This document shows, one piece after another, positions 22,839 through 31,031 of a stretch of DNA of 44,987 nucleotides. The stretch lies in the NCBI GenBank assembly GCA_017439965.1, contig JAFSID010000031.1, positions 1 through 44,987 on the forward strand, in the 5' to 3' direction. Numbering within the stretch: the stretch's first letter is position 1; the number at the start of each line of letters is the position of its first letter. Position numbers and translations under genes: made by a program. Below the pieces are notes generated by a model, which was not told where the DNA came from, searched no databases, and saw only the letters and a program-made list of their open reading frames with translations. The stretch is from Clostridia bacterium. Its GTDB lineage: Bacteria; Bacillota; Clostridia; Oscillospirales; SIG627.

Positions 22839-23698
22839 CCCTTCGTACCTCCTCTCGAAACGCCCTCCATAATCTTCCGTCTGAAGCAGAGGAAAAGGAT
22901 TATAAGCGGAACGGAAATGGCAACGACAGCCGCCATCATAGCAGGGATATTATCTCTGCCAAAGCCGTTTTCACGAATCTCCTGAATGCCGTTTGACACA
23001 AGGAAGTACGCCTGCTCGTCGGTGACGAGTCTCGGCCAAACGTATGAGTTCCAGCACTCGATTACCTTGAGCACCGTAACGGTTACGACGGTAGGCTTAC
23101 AGATGGGCACCATTACCTTCACAAGATAGCGAAGGTCGGAGGTGCCGTCAACCTTTGCGGCGTAATAAAGCTCATCGGGAATCTGTGAAAAGTTTTCCTT
23201 TAAAAGATAGATGTAAAATACCGAGGCAACGCTTGGCAGAATAAGACCCATAAAGGAGTTGCGCATATCGAGGCTCGTGACTGTGACGTAATTGGTAATC
23301 ACCACAAGCTCGGAGGGTATCATCATAAGTGAGAGAAACAGCGTGAAAACGAGGTTTTTGCCCTTGAACTCAAGACGGGAAAAGGCAAATGCGGCAAGCA
23401 CGGTCACAACCAGCATTATAGCGGTAGTGCCGAGGGTAAAAATAATCGTATTCACGAAATAATCTGCAAGAGGCACTGCGGTAAACGCCGTTTTATAATT
23501 CTCAAGCGTGGGTGACAAAACGTAGAGAAGCGGAGTCCACTCGGAATTGTACGCGCCGTATTCCTTAAGGGAGGTTATCACCATCCAGTAAAACGGAAAA
23601 AGCACCGCAACAGCCCAGACTGCAAGCAGAATATAAACGAAGGTTTTTTGAATACGCTTTTTCACAAGAGCGTTTTTTTCAATTTTTTCGTAATCCAT
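22835..23698 (-). CDS. carbohydrate ABC transporter permease (MalG/UgpE type)
   Basis: A 287-residue inner-membrane permease with six hydrophobic segments. The start FVYILLAVWAVAVLFPFYWMVITSLK is typical of CUT1 second permeases, and the EAA loop reads ELYYAAKVDGTSDLRYLVKVMVPICKP-like near 190. It pairs with the other permease gene 10 bases upstream and overlaps the binding-protein gene by four bases. GAGG lies before the ATG. Confidence 0.93.
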   Translation of the reverse strand: MDYEKIEKNALVKKRIQKTFVYILLAVWAVAVLFPFYWMVITSLKEYGAYNSEWTPLLYVLSPTLENYKTAFTAVPLADYFVNTIIFTLGTTAIMLVVTVLAAFAFSRLEFKGKNLVFTLFLSLMMIPSELVVITNYVTVTSLDMRNSFMGLILPSVASVFYIYLLKENFSQIPDELYYAAKVDGTSDLRYLVKVMVPICKPTVVTVTVLKVIECWNSYVWPRLVTDEQAYFLVSNGIQEIRENGFGRDNIPAMMAAVVAISVPLIILFLCFRRKIMEGVSRGGTKG

Positions 23699-23708
23699 AT
23701 CGACCTCA

Positions 23709-24602
23709 TCAGTTATAGTGTACGTGCTTCTTGGACACGAGAAGGTTAATGCAGGTTATGGTCAAAACGATAGCAAAGAGGATAATTGCGGCGGCGGACG
23801 CATAGGAGGGATAGCCACCCGAATTTCCGTAAAGCATATCGTAAACGTAGCCGACGATAGTGTTCATTTCAGCGGCGTTAAGGTCTACTCCAAAGAGTGC
23901 AACCGCATCCGAATAAGCCTTGAACGCTCCGATAAAGCCCGTTATAACGAGGTAAAAAAGTGTGGGAGAAATCATCGGGAGAGTTATTTTGCGAAAGACT
24001 CTCCACTTGGGCGTGCCGTCGATTCGTGCGGCGTTGTAATAGGTTTCGTTTACCGAGGCAAGAGCCGAGGTGAGAATAAGCACCTTGAAGGGCATTACGA
24101 CCCAAATAGTATAAATACAGAGCACCGTCATTTTTGCCCAATACGGTCCTGCGATAAAGTCAACAGGCTCAACTCCGAATACTCCGAGCACGGTATTTAC
24201 AAGACCCGGAGTGTAGGGGGTCTGATTAAAGAGTATCATAAACACGAGACCTACGGCAAGTGTATTGGTGACGTAGGGAAGAAAATAGACGGTCTGGAAA
24301 AGGTTGCGGAGCTTCTCAATTGAGGAGAGGGCAACCGATATTGCAAGAGAGAAAATTGTGGAAAGAGGCACTGTAACTCCGACGAGTATGAGGGTGTTTT
24401 TGAGTGCCTTCAGAAAATACGGGTCGTGAAGCACGTAGGAATAGTTATATCCGCCCGTACCGAAATAGGTCTGAGAGGCAAAGTTGTAGCCCTCCTCAAA
24501 GGAATATATGAGCACGTCTATCAAGGGATAGACGAGAAACGCTCCTATAAACACGAAGGCGGGTAACAGATACAGCCACGCCTTAAGGTTGTTGTTTTTC
24601 AT
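23709..24602 (-). CDS. carbohydrate ABC transporter permease (MalF/UgpA type)
   Basis: A 297-residue CUT1 permease. Hydrophobic N-terminus (AWLYLLPAFVFIGAFLVYPL), further membrane segments and an EAA loop (NAARIDGTPKWRVFRKITLP) that contacts the ATPase. ATG at 24602 is preferred since GAGAGGTGG is just upstream; the longer frame to 24683 would overlap the ATPase gene by 71 bases. It is encoded 10 bases after the ATPase. Confidence 0.93.
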   Translation of the reverse strand: MKNNNLKAWLYLLPAFVFIGAFLVYPLIDVLIYSFEEGYNFASQTYFGTGGYNYSYVLHDPYFLKALKNTLILVGVTVPLSTIFSLAISVALSSIEKLRNLFQTVYFLPYVTNTLAVGLVFMILFNQTPYTPGLVNTVLGVFGVEPVDFIAGPYWAKMTVLCIYTIWVVMPFKVLILTSALASVNETYYNAARIDGTPKWRVFRKITLPMISPTLFYLVITGFIGAFKAYSDAVALFGVDLNAAEMNTIVGYVYDMLYGNSGGYPSYASAAAIILFAIVLTITCINLLVSKKHVHYN

Positions 24603-24612
24603 ATTCCACCTC

Positions 24613-25692
24613 TCAAAGCGTGAGCTTGTTGCCCGATTTGTCAAAGACGAAAAGCTTTGAGGGCTTGATATCAAAGCGTACACGGTCGGTGGAAATAACG
24701 TTATCCGAGTCGATTATAGCGCGGAGTGTCGGAGTATGAGCCGAGGAGTGTGTAGCAACAATGCTGACGTCACGTCCCATTACCTCAACCCGAGACAGCT
24801 CGCAGGTGAGCACTCCGTTATCGGAAAGCTCAAAGCCCTCGGGACGAATGGCAACGTCAACCTCGCAGTTGTCAAGAGAGGTGTCGAGGATAGCCTCGTC
24901 TCCTATATAAAGCTTACCGTCACGCACCTCACCGTTGAAAACGTTGATGGGAGGCGTACCGAGGAATTTTGCAACGAAAAGGTTTGCAGGGCTGTCGTAA
25001 ACCTCCTGTGGCTTACCGACCTGCTGAACGACGCCCTCACGCATTACTACGATGAGGTCGGAGATGGACATTGCCTCCTCCTGATCGTGAGTTACGAAAA
25101 CGGTGGTTATACCCGTCGAGCGCTGAATACGTCTTATCTCCTCTCTCGTCTGCAAGCGGAGTCTTGCATCAAGGTTCGAAAGAGGCTCGTCAAGGAGAAG
25201 AATTTTAGGCTTCTTGACGAGGGCGCGGGCAATTGCGACTCTCTGCTGCTGACCGCCCGACAGCTCGGAGGGTTTTCGGTCCATAAGCGTGTCTATCTGC
25301 ACAAGCTTTGCCGTTTCAAGAGCCATTTCGTTCATCTCGGCGCGCGTGAGCTTATCCTTACCGCGACGGTTTTCAAGCGGAAAGGTTATATTCTGTCTTA
25401 CCGTGAGGTGAGGATAGAGAGCGTAATTCTGGAATACCAGACCCACTCCTCTGTTTTCGGGAGGAAGTCCCGTTACGTCGTCGTCTCCGAAAAATATCTG
25501 TCCGTCTGTTGCCTTGAGAAGTCCCGACAGAAGATTCAATACGGTTGACTTACCGCAGCCCGACGGACCGAGAAGTCCGATGAGCATACCATCCTCAATG
25601 TCGAGAGTGACGTTATTTACGGCTATTACCTCATCCCCCTTTTTATTACGGCTGGGGAATTTTTTCGTTAAGCTTTTTAAGGTTACCTTCAT
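24613..25692 (-). CDS. carbohydrate ABC transporter ATPase (UgpC/MsmK type)
   Basis: A 359-residue ATPase. Walker A GPSGCGKST, signature LSGGQQQR, Walker B ILLLDEPLSNLD and H-loop VTHDQEEAM are intact. The C-terminal TOBE-type regulatory domain (about 240-359) is typical of CUT1 sugar importers. It is the first gene of the ATPase-permease-permease-binding protein operon, which is unusual because shared MsmK-type ATPases are often unlinked in Firmicutes. AAAGGA lies ten bases before the ATG. Confidence 0.94.
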   Translation of the reverse strand: MKVTLKSLTKKFPSRNKKGDEVIAVNNVTLDIEDGMLIGLLGPSGCGKSTVLNLLSGLLKATDGQIFFGDDDVTGLPPENRGVGLVFQNYALYPHLTVRQNITFPLENRRGKDKLTRAEMNEMALETAKLVQIDTLMDRKPSELSGGQQQRVAIARALVKKPKILLLDEPLSNLDARLRLQTREEIRRIQRSTGITTVFVTHDQEEAMSISDLIVVMREGVVQQVGKPQEVYDSPANLFVAKFLGTPPINVFNGEVRDGKLYIGDEAILDTSLDNCEVDVAIRPEGFELSDNGVLTCELSRVEVMGRDVSIVATHSSAHTPTLRAIIDSDNVISTDRVRFDIKPSKLFVFDKSGNKLTL

Positions 25693-25761
25693 TGCGTGAA
25701 AATCCTTTCGTTTCCTTCAACTATTCGTTGACTCAAATGAACGATATATCTTATCTTAACC

Positions 25762-25790
25762 ATTATATACCATTCATTATTATTTTTCAA
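25762..25790 (-). promoter_or_regulatory. promoter of the sugar ABC operon
   Basis: TTGAAA (complement at 25785-25790), 17-bp spacer, perfect TATAAT (complement at 25762-25767) on the minus strand, about 70 bases before the ATG. Confidence 0.8.
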
Positions 25791-25801
25791 GGCTTAAAGG
25801 C

Positions 25802-25827
25802 AAAAAACACGCCGAAGCGTGTTTTTT
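25802..25827 (-). terminator. terminator of the third MBL gene
   Basis: AAAAAACACGC (25802-25812) pairs with GCGTGTTTTTT (25817-25827) around CGAA. It is five bases after the MBL stop and symmetrical, so it can work both ways. Confidence 0.88.
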
Positions 25828-25832
25828 GAAGT

Positions 25833-26585
25833 TTATATATTAAACTCAAGCCCGTCGTTTGCGAATACTATCTTTTGCTCGGGAAGCATCTTCATAAGGT
25901 CGTAGGCAGAATGCTGACGGATATAGGTAGAATAGTGATTGATGACGACCTGACCTATATTGTCTCTGTCCTTAAGGAGCGGATAATACTTATCGGGTGC
26001 CCAGAAATGAGCAAGCTCTAAAATCGCAAGGTCAAAGCCACGGTCAAACTCCTCAAGAGGAAGGTCGTAAAGCACGTCACCGTTAAGAGCGACGGGCGAG
26101 CCGAGGTCTCCCGAAAAATAAACTCTCTTACCCTCAGCCTCAAGTACGTAGGAGAAGGACTGAGCAATGTGAGAGGTTCTGTACGCCGCAAGCCTTATAA
26201 CGCCGTCGTCGTAAACGAAGCCGTCGTCAACGTGTCCGAATTTGAACTCACGCATTGCGTGACCGTTGCACTCAAGCCAGCATTTAATCGCTTCAACAGT
26301 CTTTTCGGTGTCACCAGGAAGATAAAACTCTGTATCCGCCTTGGTATAATACCAATTGCAAAGGTCAATAAAGGAAATAAGCCCGTTGGTATGGTCTCCG
26401 TGCATATGGGTGACGAAGCACGCCTTGACCCTCTCCGGACGGATACCGCGTGTCGCAAGCTGTTCAATGGACTGTGTGCCCATATCAATAAAATAACGCA
26501 CCTCCCCAAGCTCAACGAGTATCGACGAGCACCGTCTGTTCTCCTCGGGAAAGCCGTGTGACGAGCCAAAAAATACTATTCTCAT
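25833..26585 (-). CDS. metallo-beta-lactamase-fold hydrolase (RNase Z/PhnP-like)
   Basis: A 250-residue MBL-fold protein: MRIVFFGSSHGFPEENRRCSS start, zinc motif VTHMHGDHTNGL (about 66-73), RTSHIAQSFSYVLEA and FSGDLG (metal Asp) and a C-terminal INHYST. It is distinct from the two tandem MBL proteins in the 11-kb region. Phosphodiesterase activity on a small molecule is the usual guess. ATG at 26585 is chosen because GGAGG lies upstream. It is monocistronic. Confidence 0.82.
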   Translation of the reverse strand: MRIVFFGSSHGFPEENRRCSSILVELGEVRYFIDMGTQSIEQLATRGIRPERVKACFVTHMHGDHTNGLISFIDLCNWYYTKADTEFYLPGDTEKTVEAIKCWLECNGHAMREFKFGHVDDGFVYDDGVIRLAAYRTSHIAQSFSYVLEAEGKRVYFSGDLGSPVALNGDVLYDLPLEEFDRGFDLAILELAHFWAPDKYYPLLKDRDNIGQVVINHYSTYIRQHSAYDLMKMLPEQKIVFANDGLEFNI

Positions 26586-26617
26586 TATTACACCTCCGTT
26601 TTTTATAACATAGGAAA

Positions 26618-26642
26618 TTGCACGCGGAATGTGTGCAATTGC
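26618..26642. promoter_or_regulatory. inverted repeat upstream of MBL gene
   Basis: TTGCAC (26618-26623) and GTGCAA (26633-26638) form an inverted repeat with nine bases between. A second palindrome, GCAATTGC, overlaps its right arm. It lies 33 bases upstream of the MBL start and could be an operator. Confidence 0.5.
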
Positions 26643-26691
26643 ATGTTCAAAAAAAGTCTTCCTTAAATTTGTGAGCTTTGCGAACATCAGT

Positions 26692-26712
26692 TGCCGAAGG
26701 CGACTTTTTTAC
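26692..26712 (+). terminator. isolated terminator-like hairpin on plus strand
   Basis: GTTGCC-GAA-GGCGAC (one G-U pair) is followed by six T. No plus-strand gene precedes it. The stem resembles the apex hairpin of the array at 4161-4176. It may end a small transcript or be a degenerate copy of the same element. Confidence 0.4.
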
Positions 26713-26785
26713 ATTTTATCATTTTCAATGATACCCTTATACATTAAATTTGTCAAGAATTATCTCAAATTTATCCTATCCCCTC

Positions 26786-26814
26786 TTGACAAAGCGGATT
26801 TGACGTGGTACAAT
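26786..26814 (+). promoter_or_regulatory. promoter of the sdpRI-like operon
   Basis: TTGACA (26786-26791), 17-bp spacer, TACAAT (26809-26814). Confidence 0.85.
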
Positions 26815-26816
26815 GC

Positions 26817-26843
26817 ATTTAACAATTAAGTTAAATGTTAAAT
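26817..26843. promoter_or_regulatory. candidate ArsR-type operator
   Basis: ATTTAAC (26817-26823) is the inverted partner of GTTAAAT at 26830-26836, with another GTTAAAT directly following. It sits between the -10 box and the ribosome site, an ideal place for self-repression by the ArsR-family product. Confidence 0.7.
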
Positions 26844-26854
26844 AAGGAGGGCTT

Positions 26855-27133
26855 ATGGGACTTCAAAATACTTTGCGCGCGCTTGCCGACCCGATAAGGC
26901 GTGATATTTTAAATATGCTCAAATCGGGCAGAATGTCGGCAGGTGAAATATGCGAGCGCTTTGACGTGACGGGCGCGGCGATATCCCGTCACCTGTCCGT
27001 CTTAAAGGAGGCGGACCTCATCCGTGACACCCGCGAGGGTAAATTCATTTACTACGAGCTCAACGCCTCGGTGCTTGAGGAAATTTTGCTGTGGGTCAAC
27101 GACCTGAAAGGAGAAAGCAATGCTGAAGAATAA
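26855..27133 (+). CDS. ArsR/SdpR-family transcriptional repressor
   Basis: A 92-residue winged-helix protein with LRALADPIRRDILNMLKSGRMSAGEIC and the recognition helix VTGAAISRHLSVLKEADLI; the wing is TREGKFIYYELN. There are no Cys pairs for metal sensing, which fits the SdpR autorepressor group. AAGGAGG lies before the ATG, the operator-like repeat overlaps the promoter, and the stop overlaps the SdpI-like gene by 14 bases. Confidence 0.88.
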   Translation: MGLQNTLRALADPIRRDILNMLKSGRMSAGEICERFDVTGAAISRHLSVLKEADLIRDTREGKFIYYELNASVLEEILLWVNDLKGESNAEE

Positions 27134-28193
27134 CAGATTAACCCTTATACTCACCTCTATCGTGACTCTTTTGCCCATACCGATAGGGCTTCTCGTTCAC
27201 AAGCTTTTGCCAGACACGATGGCAATACACTGGGGTCTCAACGGCGTGGCAAACGGCTTTGCGGGAAAGAATTTTGCCATATTCGTGCTACCTCTTATAC
27301 TGCTCGCATTTCATTGGATATGCACGCTTTTCACCGTATGGGACAACAAGAGGCGTGAGCAAAGCCCGAAGGTCATCCGTATGGTGCTCTGGATATGCCC
27401 CGTCATTTCCCTTTTCACCTCCTCCTTTATATATCTCAGCGCACTCGGTATAACGGGCGGTATATCGGCAATAACGCTTGTGATGATTGGTATAGTATTT
27501 ATCGTCATAGGCAACTATCTGCCCAAGACCCGTCAAAACCGTACCATCGGTATTAAGATAAGCTGGACTCTCGGTAGTGAGGCAAACTGGAACGCAACTC
27601 ACAGAATGGCGGGCAAGCTTTGGATGATATGCGGACTCGTAATGCTTTTTTCGGCACTTCTTCCCTTGAAGCTTTCCTTGACCCTGCTTTTTGCGGTTAT
27701 TCTTGTGGCGGTAATCATTCCCGTAATCTACTCCTACCGTTTTTACAAAAGAGAGCTTGCCGAGGGTAAGAACCCCGAATTGCCAAAAGCGACAAAGAAA
27801 TCACTTATCGTATCTCTTATAATGTCAGTCCTTGTGATAATCGTGGTTATTCCGCTTCTCTTCACGGGTGATATACGCTATGTGCAGGGAGAAAACGAGC
27901 TTATGATAGACGGCTCGTTCGGTAACAAGACCTACGTTGAGTACAGCGAGATTGAAAGCGTTGAGCTTATCGAAAACGCCGATTTCGGAGTGCGTGAATA
28001 CGGCTTCGGCTCGCCAAGGCTTTTGATGGGACGGTTCAGAAACGACGAGTACGGAGGCTATTCCCTTTACGCCTACGCCAAAAATCACGTTGCGATAAAG
28101 CTGACTCTCAAGGGCGGAATACTCGTTATCAACCACGAAACGAGAGATAAGACGGTCGAGCTTTTCGAGGGATTAAAAAACAGAATTGACTAA
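27120..28193 (+). CDS. SdpI-family membrane protein with PH-like C-terminal domain
   Basis: A 357-residue membrane protein. The N-terminal part begins with the DUF1648 pattern (LPIPIGLLVHKLLPDTMAIHWGLNGVANGFAGK) found in SdpI. The middle has the SdpI core (IVIGNYLPKTRQNRTIGIKIS, WNATHRMAGKLW), with about seven hydrophobic segments. The C-terminal about 100 residues resemble a bacterial PH domain. In Bacillus, SdpI gives immunity to the SDP toxin and sequesters SdpR. No sdpC toxin gene is nearby, so it may protect against neighbours' toxins. Confidence 0.88.
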   Translation: MLKNNRLTLILTSIVTLLPIPIGLLVHKLLPDTMAIHWGLNGVANGFAGKNFAIFVLPLILLAFHWICTLFTVWDNKRREQSPKVIRMVLWICPVISLFTSSFIYLSALGITGGISAITLVMIGIVFIVIGNYLPKTRQNRTIGIKISWTLGSEANWNATHRMAGKLWMICGLVMLFSALLPLKLSLTLLFAVILVAVIIPVIYSYRFYKRELAEGKNPELPKATKKSLIVSLIMSVLVIIVVIPLLFTGDIRYVQGENELMIDGSFGNKTYVEYSEIESVELIENADFGVREYGFGSPRLLMGRFRNDEYGGYSLYAYAKNHVAIKLTLKGGILVINHETRDKTVELFEGLKNRID

Positions 28194-28199
28194 GAAAAG

Positions 28200-28240
28200 A
28201 GCTGTAAAAACTCGAACTGAGTTTTTACAGCTTCTTTTTA
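28200..28240. terminator. bidirectional terminator between sdpI-like gene and larA
   Basis: AGCTGTAAAAACTC (28200-28213) pairs perfectly with GAGTTTTTACAGCT (28219-28232) and is followed by a T-run. It separates convergent genes. Confidence 0.85.
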
Positions 28241-29506
28241 CTTTACTATAACCGAAACTCCGTCGGGTATTGCGGTAACCGTCGGATTATCGCCTCCGAC
28301 GAGTTCTTTTGCAAGGCGAAGAGCCTCGTCAAGCGAGTGTGCGGGAAGCATATGCATTTCCTCAACCGTCTTGTCGGGCATTTCGGAAACGTAAATTATC
28401 CTTGCGCGCTTCAAAATTCGAATAATTATCTGGGTCATCCACTGGTCAGGAAGTGTCTCGCCTCTGCCTCGTGACAAAAGCTCCCTCTCGGTTTTCATAA
28501 TATCCCTCTCGTCAGCCATCTGGTGATAGAAATGGTCACCTCCGATGCCATCGTTTGAACGGGCAAGCATAATAATAATTCCGCCCTCGCGTACGCAAGG
28601 CTCTGCGGCAGTCATACCCTTGACCGACTGATAAACGTTCTGGTCGAGCGGATAGCCTCCGTTCGTGGTAATGACGATATCAGCCTGAACAGCTCTTGCG
28701 CCGCACATTTCCGAGAGAAACTCAACGCCCTTGGCGTGAGCCGATTTAAAACTACCCGCGGTAGCGTAGATAACCTTCTTATCGGCGTTAAGCACGACGT
28801 TTACGATATACGCAAGACCTGCGCTTTCCGCCGCCCACAGCATATCGTTATGTATTGGATTATTCTCAAGTATACCCGTTCTTGCAAAGGGACTCGCGAT
28901 AAACTCGGAGCAGTGATTTGCAAGCACGGTCGAGCGGGAGCAAATACCGGGAAGAACGCTCTTTCGTCCACCCGAAAAGCCTGCAAAAAAGTGAGGCTCA
29001 ATAAAGCCCTCGGCAACGAGCAGGTCGGCGTTTTTTGCAATTGAATTTATCTCACACGGGCTACCCGACGGAAGAGTGCCGATATTTACAAGCTTCTCCC
29101 TCTCGTCGCAATCGTGTACGTATATTTTCTCGTTTGCAACGATATCCTCGCCGAGCTTTGATACAAGCTCCTCCCTCGTCGTACCTCTGTGACAGCCCGT
29201 TGCGATAAGAATAGTAATATCTGCATCGGGATTTCCCTCTCTTATCTCGGAGAGCATCTGAGGTATTATGAGCTTACTCGGTACGGGACGGGTATGGTCG
29301 GAGGCAATTATAACCACCCTCTTCTTACCGCGCGCAAGCTCCGAGAGTCTCGGAGAATCAACGGGGTTTGCCATTGCCTCATCAACGAGCGCCTTTTCGG
29401 AAAGCGTCGGAGTATATTCGTTGATACCCGATTCAAGCACTCCTACAAGCTCCTCGCCGAAATTATATTCAAGATAGCTCTTGCCAAACGGAAATTTTAT
29501 ATTCAT
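28238..29506 (-). CDS. larA: nickel-dependent lactate racemase family (LarA-like)
   Basis: A 422-residue LarA-family protein. Residues match known Lactobacillus LarA features with a constant offset of two: Asp70 and Arg73 (SDHTRP), His106 (TGCHRG), His172 and Lys182 (PHFFAGFSGGRKSVLPG) and His198 (ANHCS). These include the catalytic histidines, the Lys that carries the nickel-pincer cofactor and the nickel ligand. Family members racemise or epimerise 2-hydroxyacids, so lactate is not certain. The cofactor genes larB, larC and larE are not in the window. The ATG overlaps the stop of the ECF S-component gene by four bases. Confidence 0.87.
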   Translation of the reverse strand: MNIKFPFGKSYLEYNFGEELVGVLESGINEYTPTLSEKALVDEAMANPVDSPRLSELARGKKRVVIIASDHTRPVPSKLIIPQMLSEIREGNPDADITILIATGCHRGTTREELVSKLGEDIVANEKIYVHDCDEREKLVNIGTLPSGSPCEINSIAKNADLLVAEGFIEPHFFAGFSGGRKSVLPGICSRSTVLANHCSEFIASPFARTGILENNPIHNDMLWAAESAGLAYIVNVVLNADKKVIYATAGSFKSAHAKGVEFLSEMCGARAVQADIVITTNGGYPLDQNVYQSVKGMTAAEPCVREGGIIIMLARSNDGIGGDHFYHQMADERDIMKTERELLSRGRGETLPDQWMTQIIIRILKRARIIYVSEMPDKTVEEMHMLPAHSLDEALRLAKELVGGDNPTVTAIPDGVSVIVK

Positions 29507-30012
29507 TTGTTTACCCTTTCATAAGCCTTTACAATAAGCGGTATAAGTATAAGCTGAATTACAATTCCGAGGAGTGCGTCAACAAAGCCTCCCGTAATAA
29601 AGGCGGCAAGTCCAAAGCTCTTGCCCGCAATTCCCAAAAGGACCGCCTTGGCAATACCCCAGACGATTCTGCCCGAGAGCATTGCAAGAATAAGAGAAAG
29701 ATACTTCCTACGGGTCTTGGAATAAACAATACCCGAAACCGCGCCGTAGGTCATAAGCTCAAGCGCCATCCACACGGCGTTGGGATAAAGAGGAGGCATT
29801 GAAAAAATGAAAGAGCGTATAAAGGGCAGAAGAAAGCCCACCGCACCTCCGTATGACGCAGAGCAGATAAATCCGCAAAGAAGCACGGGTATATGCATCG
29901 GCAAAAGGGTATCCCCTATCTCCTTTATCTGTGACGTCAGCATCGGAAGAACTATTCCGACAGCCAACAGCATTGCGGATAACACAAGGCGTTTTATTCT
30001 CTGTTTTTTCAT
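29503..30012 (-). CDS. ECF transporter S component
   Basis: A 169-residue membrane protein with about five to six hydrophobic helices. The pattern LVLSAMLLAVGIVLPMLTSQIKEIG, LPMHIPVLLCGFICSASYG, SMPPLYPNAVWMALELMTYG is typical of ECF S components for vitamins. The vitamin is not certain. No energising EcfA/EcfT genes are nearby, as usual for group II systems. It is translationally coupled to larA, so its substrate may relate to the nickel-pincer cofactor or to the 2-hydroxyacid. Confidence 0.85.
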   Translation of the reverse strand: MKKQRIKRLVLSAMLLAVGIVLPMLTSQIKEIGDTLLPMHIPVLLCGFICSASYGGAVGFLLPFIRSFIFSMPPLYPNAVWMALELMTYGAVSGIVYSKTRRKYLSLILAMLSGRIVWGIAKAVLLGIAGKSFGLAAFITGGFVDALLGIVIQLILIPLIVKAYERVNK

Positions 30013-30033
30013 ATCATCACTCCTTACCGTTTA

Positions 30034-30062
30034 ATTCTAACATACATACCGCATTTTTACAA
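30034..30062 (-). promoter_or_regulatory. promoter of ECF-larA operon
   Basis: TTGTAA (complement at 30057-30062), 17-bp spacer, TAGAAT (complement at 30034-30039) on the minus strand. Confidence 0.7.
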
Positions 30063-30082
30063 TATATAACAAAAAAATATCA

Positions 30083-30130
30083 AGAAAAAAAGGAGATGTA
30101 AAAGCCTTTCGAGGCATTACATCTCCTTAA
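30083..30130 (-). terminator. terminator of the 30-34 kb catabolic operon
   Basis: AAGGAGATGTAA (30090-30101) pairs with TTACATCTCCTT (30117-30128), with an inner GCCT-TTCG-AGGC hairpin. It is followed on the minus strand by a long T-run. Confidence 0.9.
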
Positions 30131-30136
30131 GCTATG

Positions 30137-31030
30137 TTATATACCGAGAAGCCTCTCGGCATTTTTATGAGTGATTGCCTCATATTTTTCATCACTCAAG
30201 ACACCCGACCTATGAAAATCGGAAAGCAAATTAATAAGAAGCTGTTCGGGGACCTCTGCAAAGCAGATATCCGTACCGAACATTATTCTGTCCCAGAACT
30301 CGTTCATAAAGCGTCCCGCAAAGTCAATATCTCGCGTCATTGCGTAATAACCGCTACCTGCGGAAAGGTCTACCCAGAGGTTTTTATGCTCACGCATAAG
30401 GCGGACAACAGCACCCTCCCTCTCGATAGGAGTCGTGAGATAGGAGAAACGGCTCTCGCCCTCTCGGAGTGTACCAAGCTCCGACCAGAAGGCAGGTCCG
30501 TGACCAATGAAAACGAGATTCGGAAACCTCTCAAGGCATTTATCAAGCTGAGGGAGACCCTCGTCGTCGTAAATTCCGTAAGCCTTATTTTTCATACCCG
30601 ACAGGTCGAAGAGAAGCGGAAAGGAGGCGTTTTCACAATGGTGAAAAAGGTTTTGCATTTTAGGGTCAAGAAACTCCATATTCGGCAAAACCTCACCCAT
30701 ACCGCGACAGCCCTGACGCTTGTAAAAATCAATGAGAAAGCCAAGGTCGGAATCACTTGAGTTCCACACGACTCTCGGGTCAAGGTTACAAAACGGGATA
30801 AATCTGCCGTTTGAGCTGTTGGCAAACTCGATGACCTCTCCTACCGACTGAGGCACGTAAACCTCCGCGTTAACGAGAGGGACTATTACCGCTCTGTCAA
30901 TACCGAGACTGTCGTGAAGACGGATAAGCTCCTCACCGTTAGGGAATATAAGCTTAAATTCGTCCTTTTCCTTATCGTAGGATAACGGATAAGGATATTT
31001 ATACATATGCGCGTGAATATCAATAAGCAT
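30137..31030 (-). CDS. amidohydrolase-2 family protein (copy 1)
   Basis: A 297-residue TIM-barrel metal hydrolase. Metal motif DIHAH (His6, His8), the barrel strands FCNLDPRVV and GCRGMGEV, IGHGPAFW (metal His) and the terminal FGTDI (metal Asp) are present. Related enzymes hydrolyse or decarboxylate small organic acids and lactones. The gene starts one base after the Gfo/Idh gene stop. A paralogue lies three genes upstream in the same operon, so the two probably act on successive or alternative intermediates. Confidence 0.83.
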   Translation of the reverse strand: MLIDIHAHMYKYPYPLSYDKEKDEFKLIFPNGEELIRLHDSLGIDRAVIVPLVNAEVYVPQSVGEVIEFANSSNGRFIPFCNLDPRVVWNSSDSDLGFLIDFYKRQGCRGMGEVLPNMEFLDPKMQNLFHHCENASFPLLFDLSGMKNKAYGIYDDEGLPQLDKCLERFPNLVFIGHGPAFWSELGTLREGESRFSYLTTPIEREGAVVRLMREHKNLWVDLSAGSGYYAMTRDIDFAGRFMNEFWDRIMFGTDICFAEVPEQLLINLLSDFHRSGVLSDEKYEAITHKNAERLLGI

Positions 31031-31031
31031 T

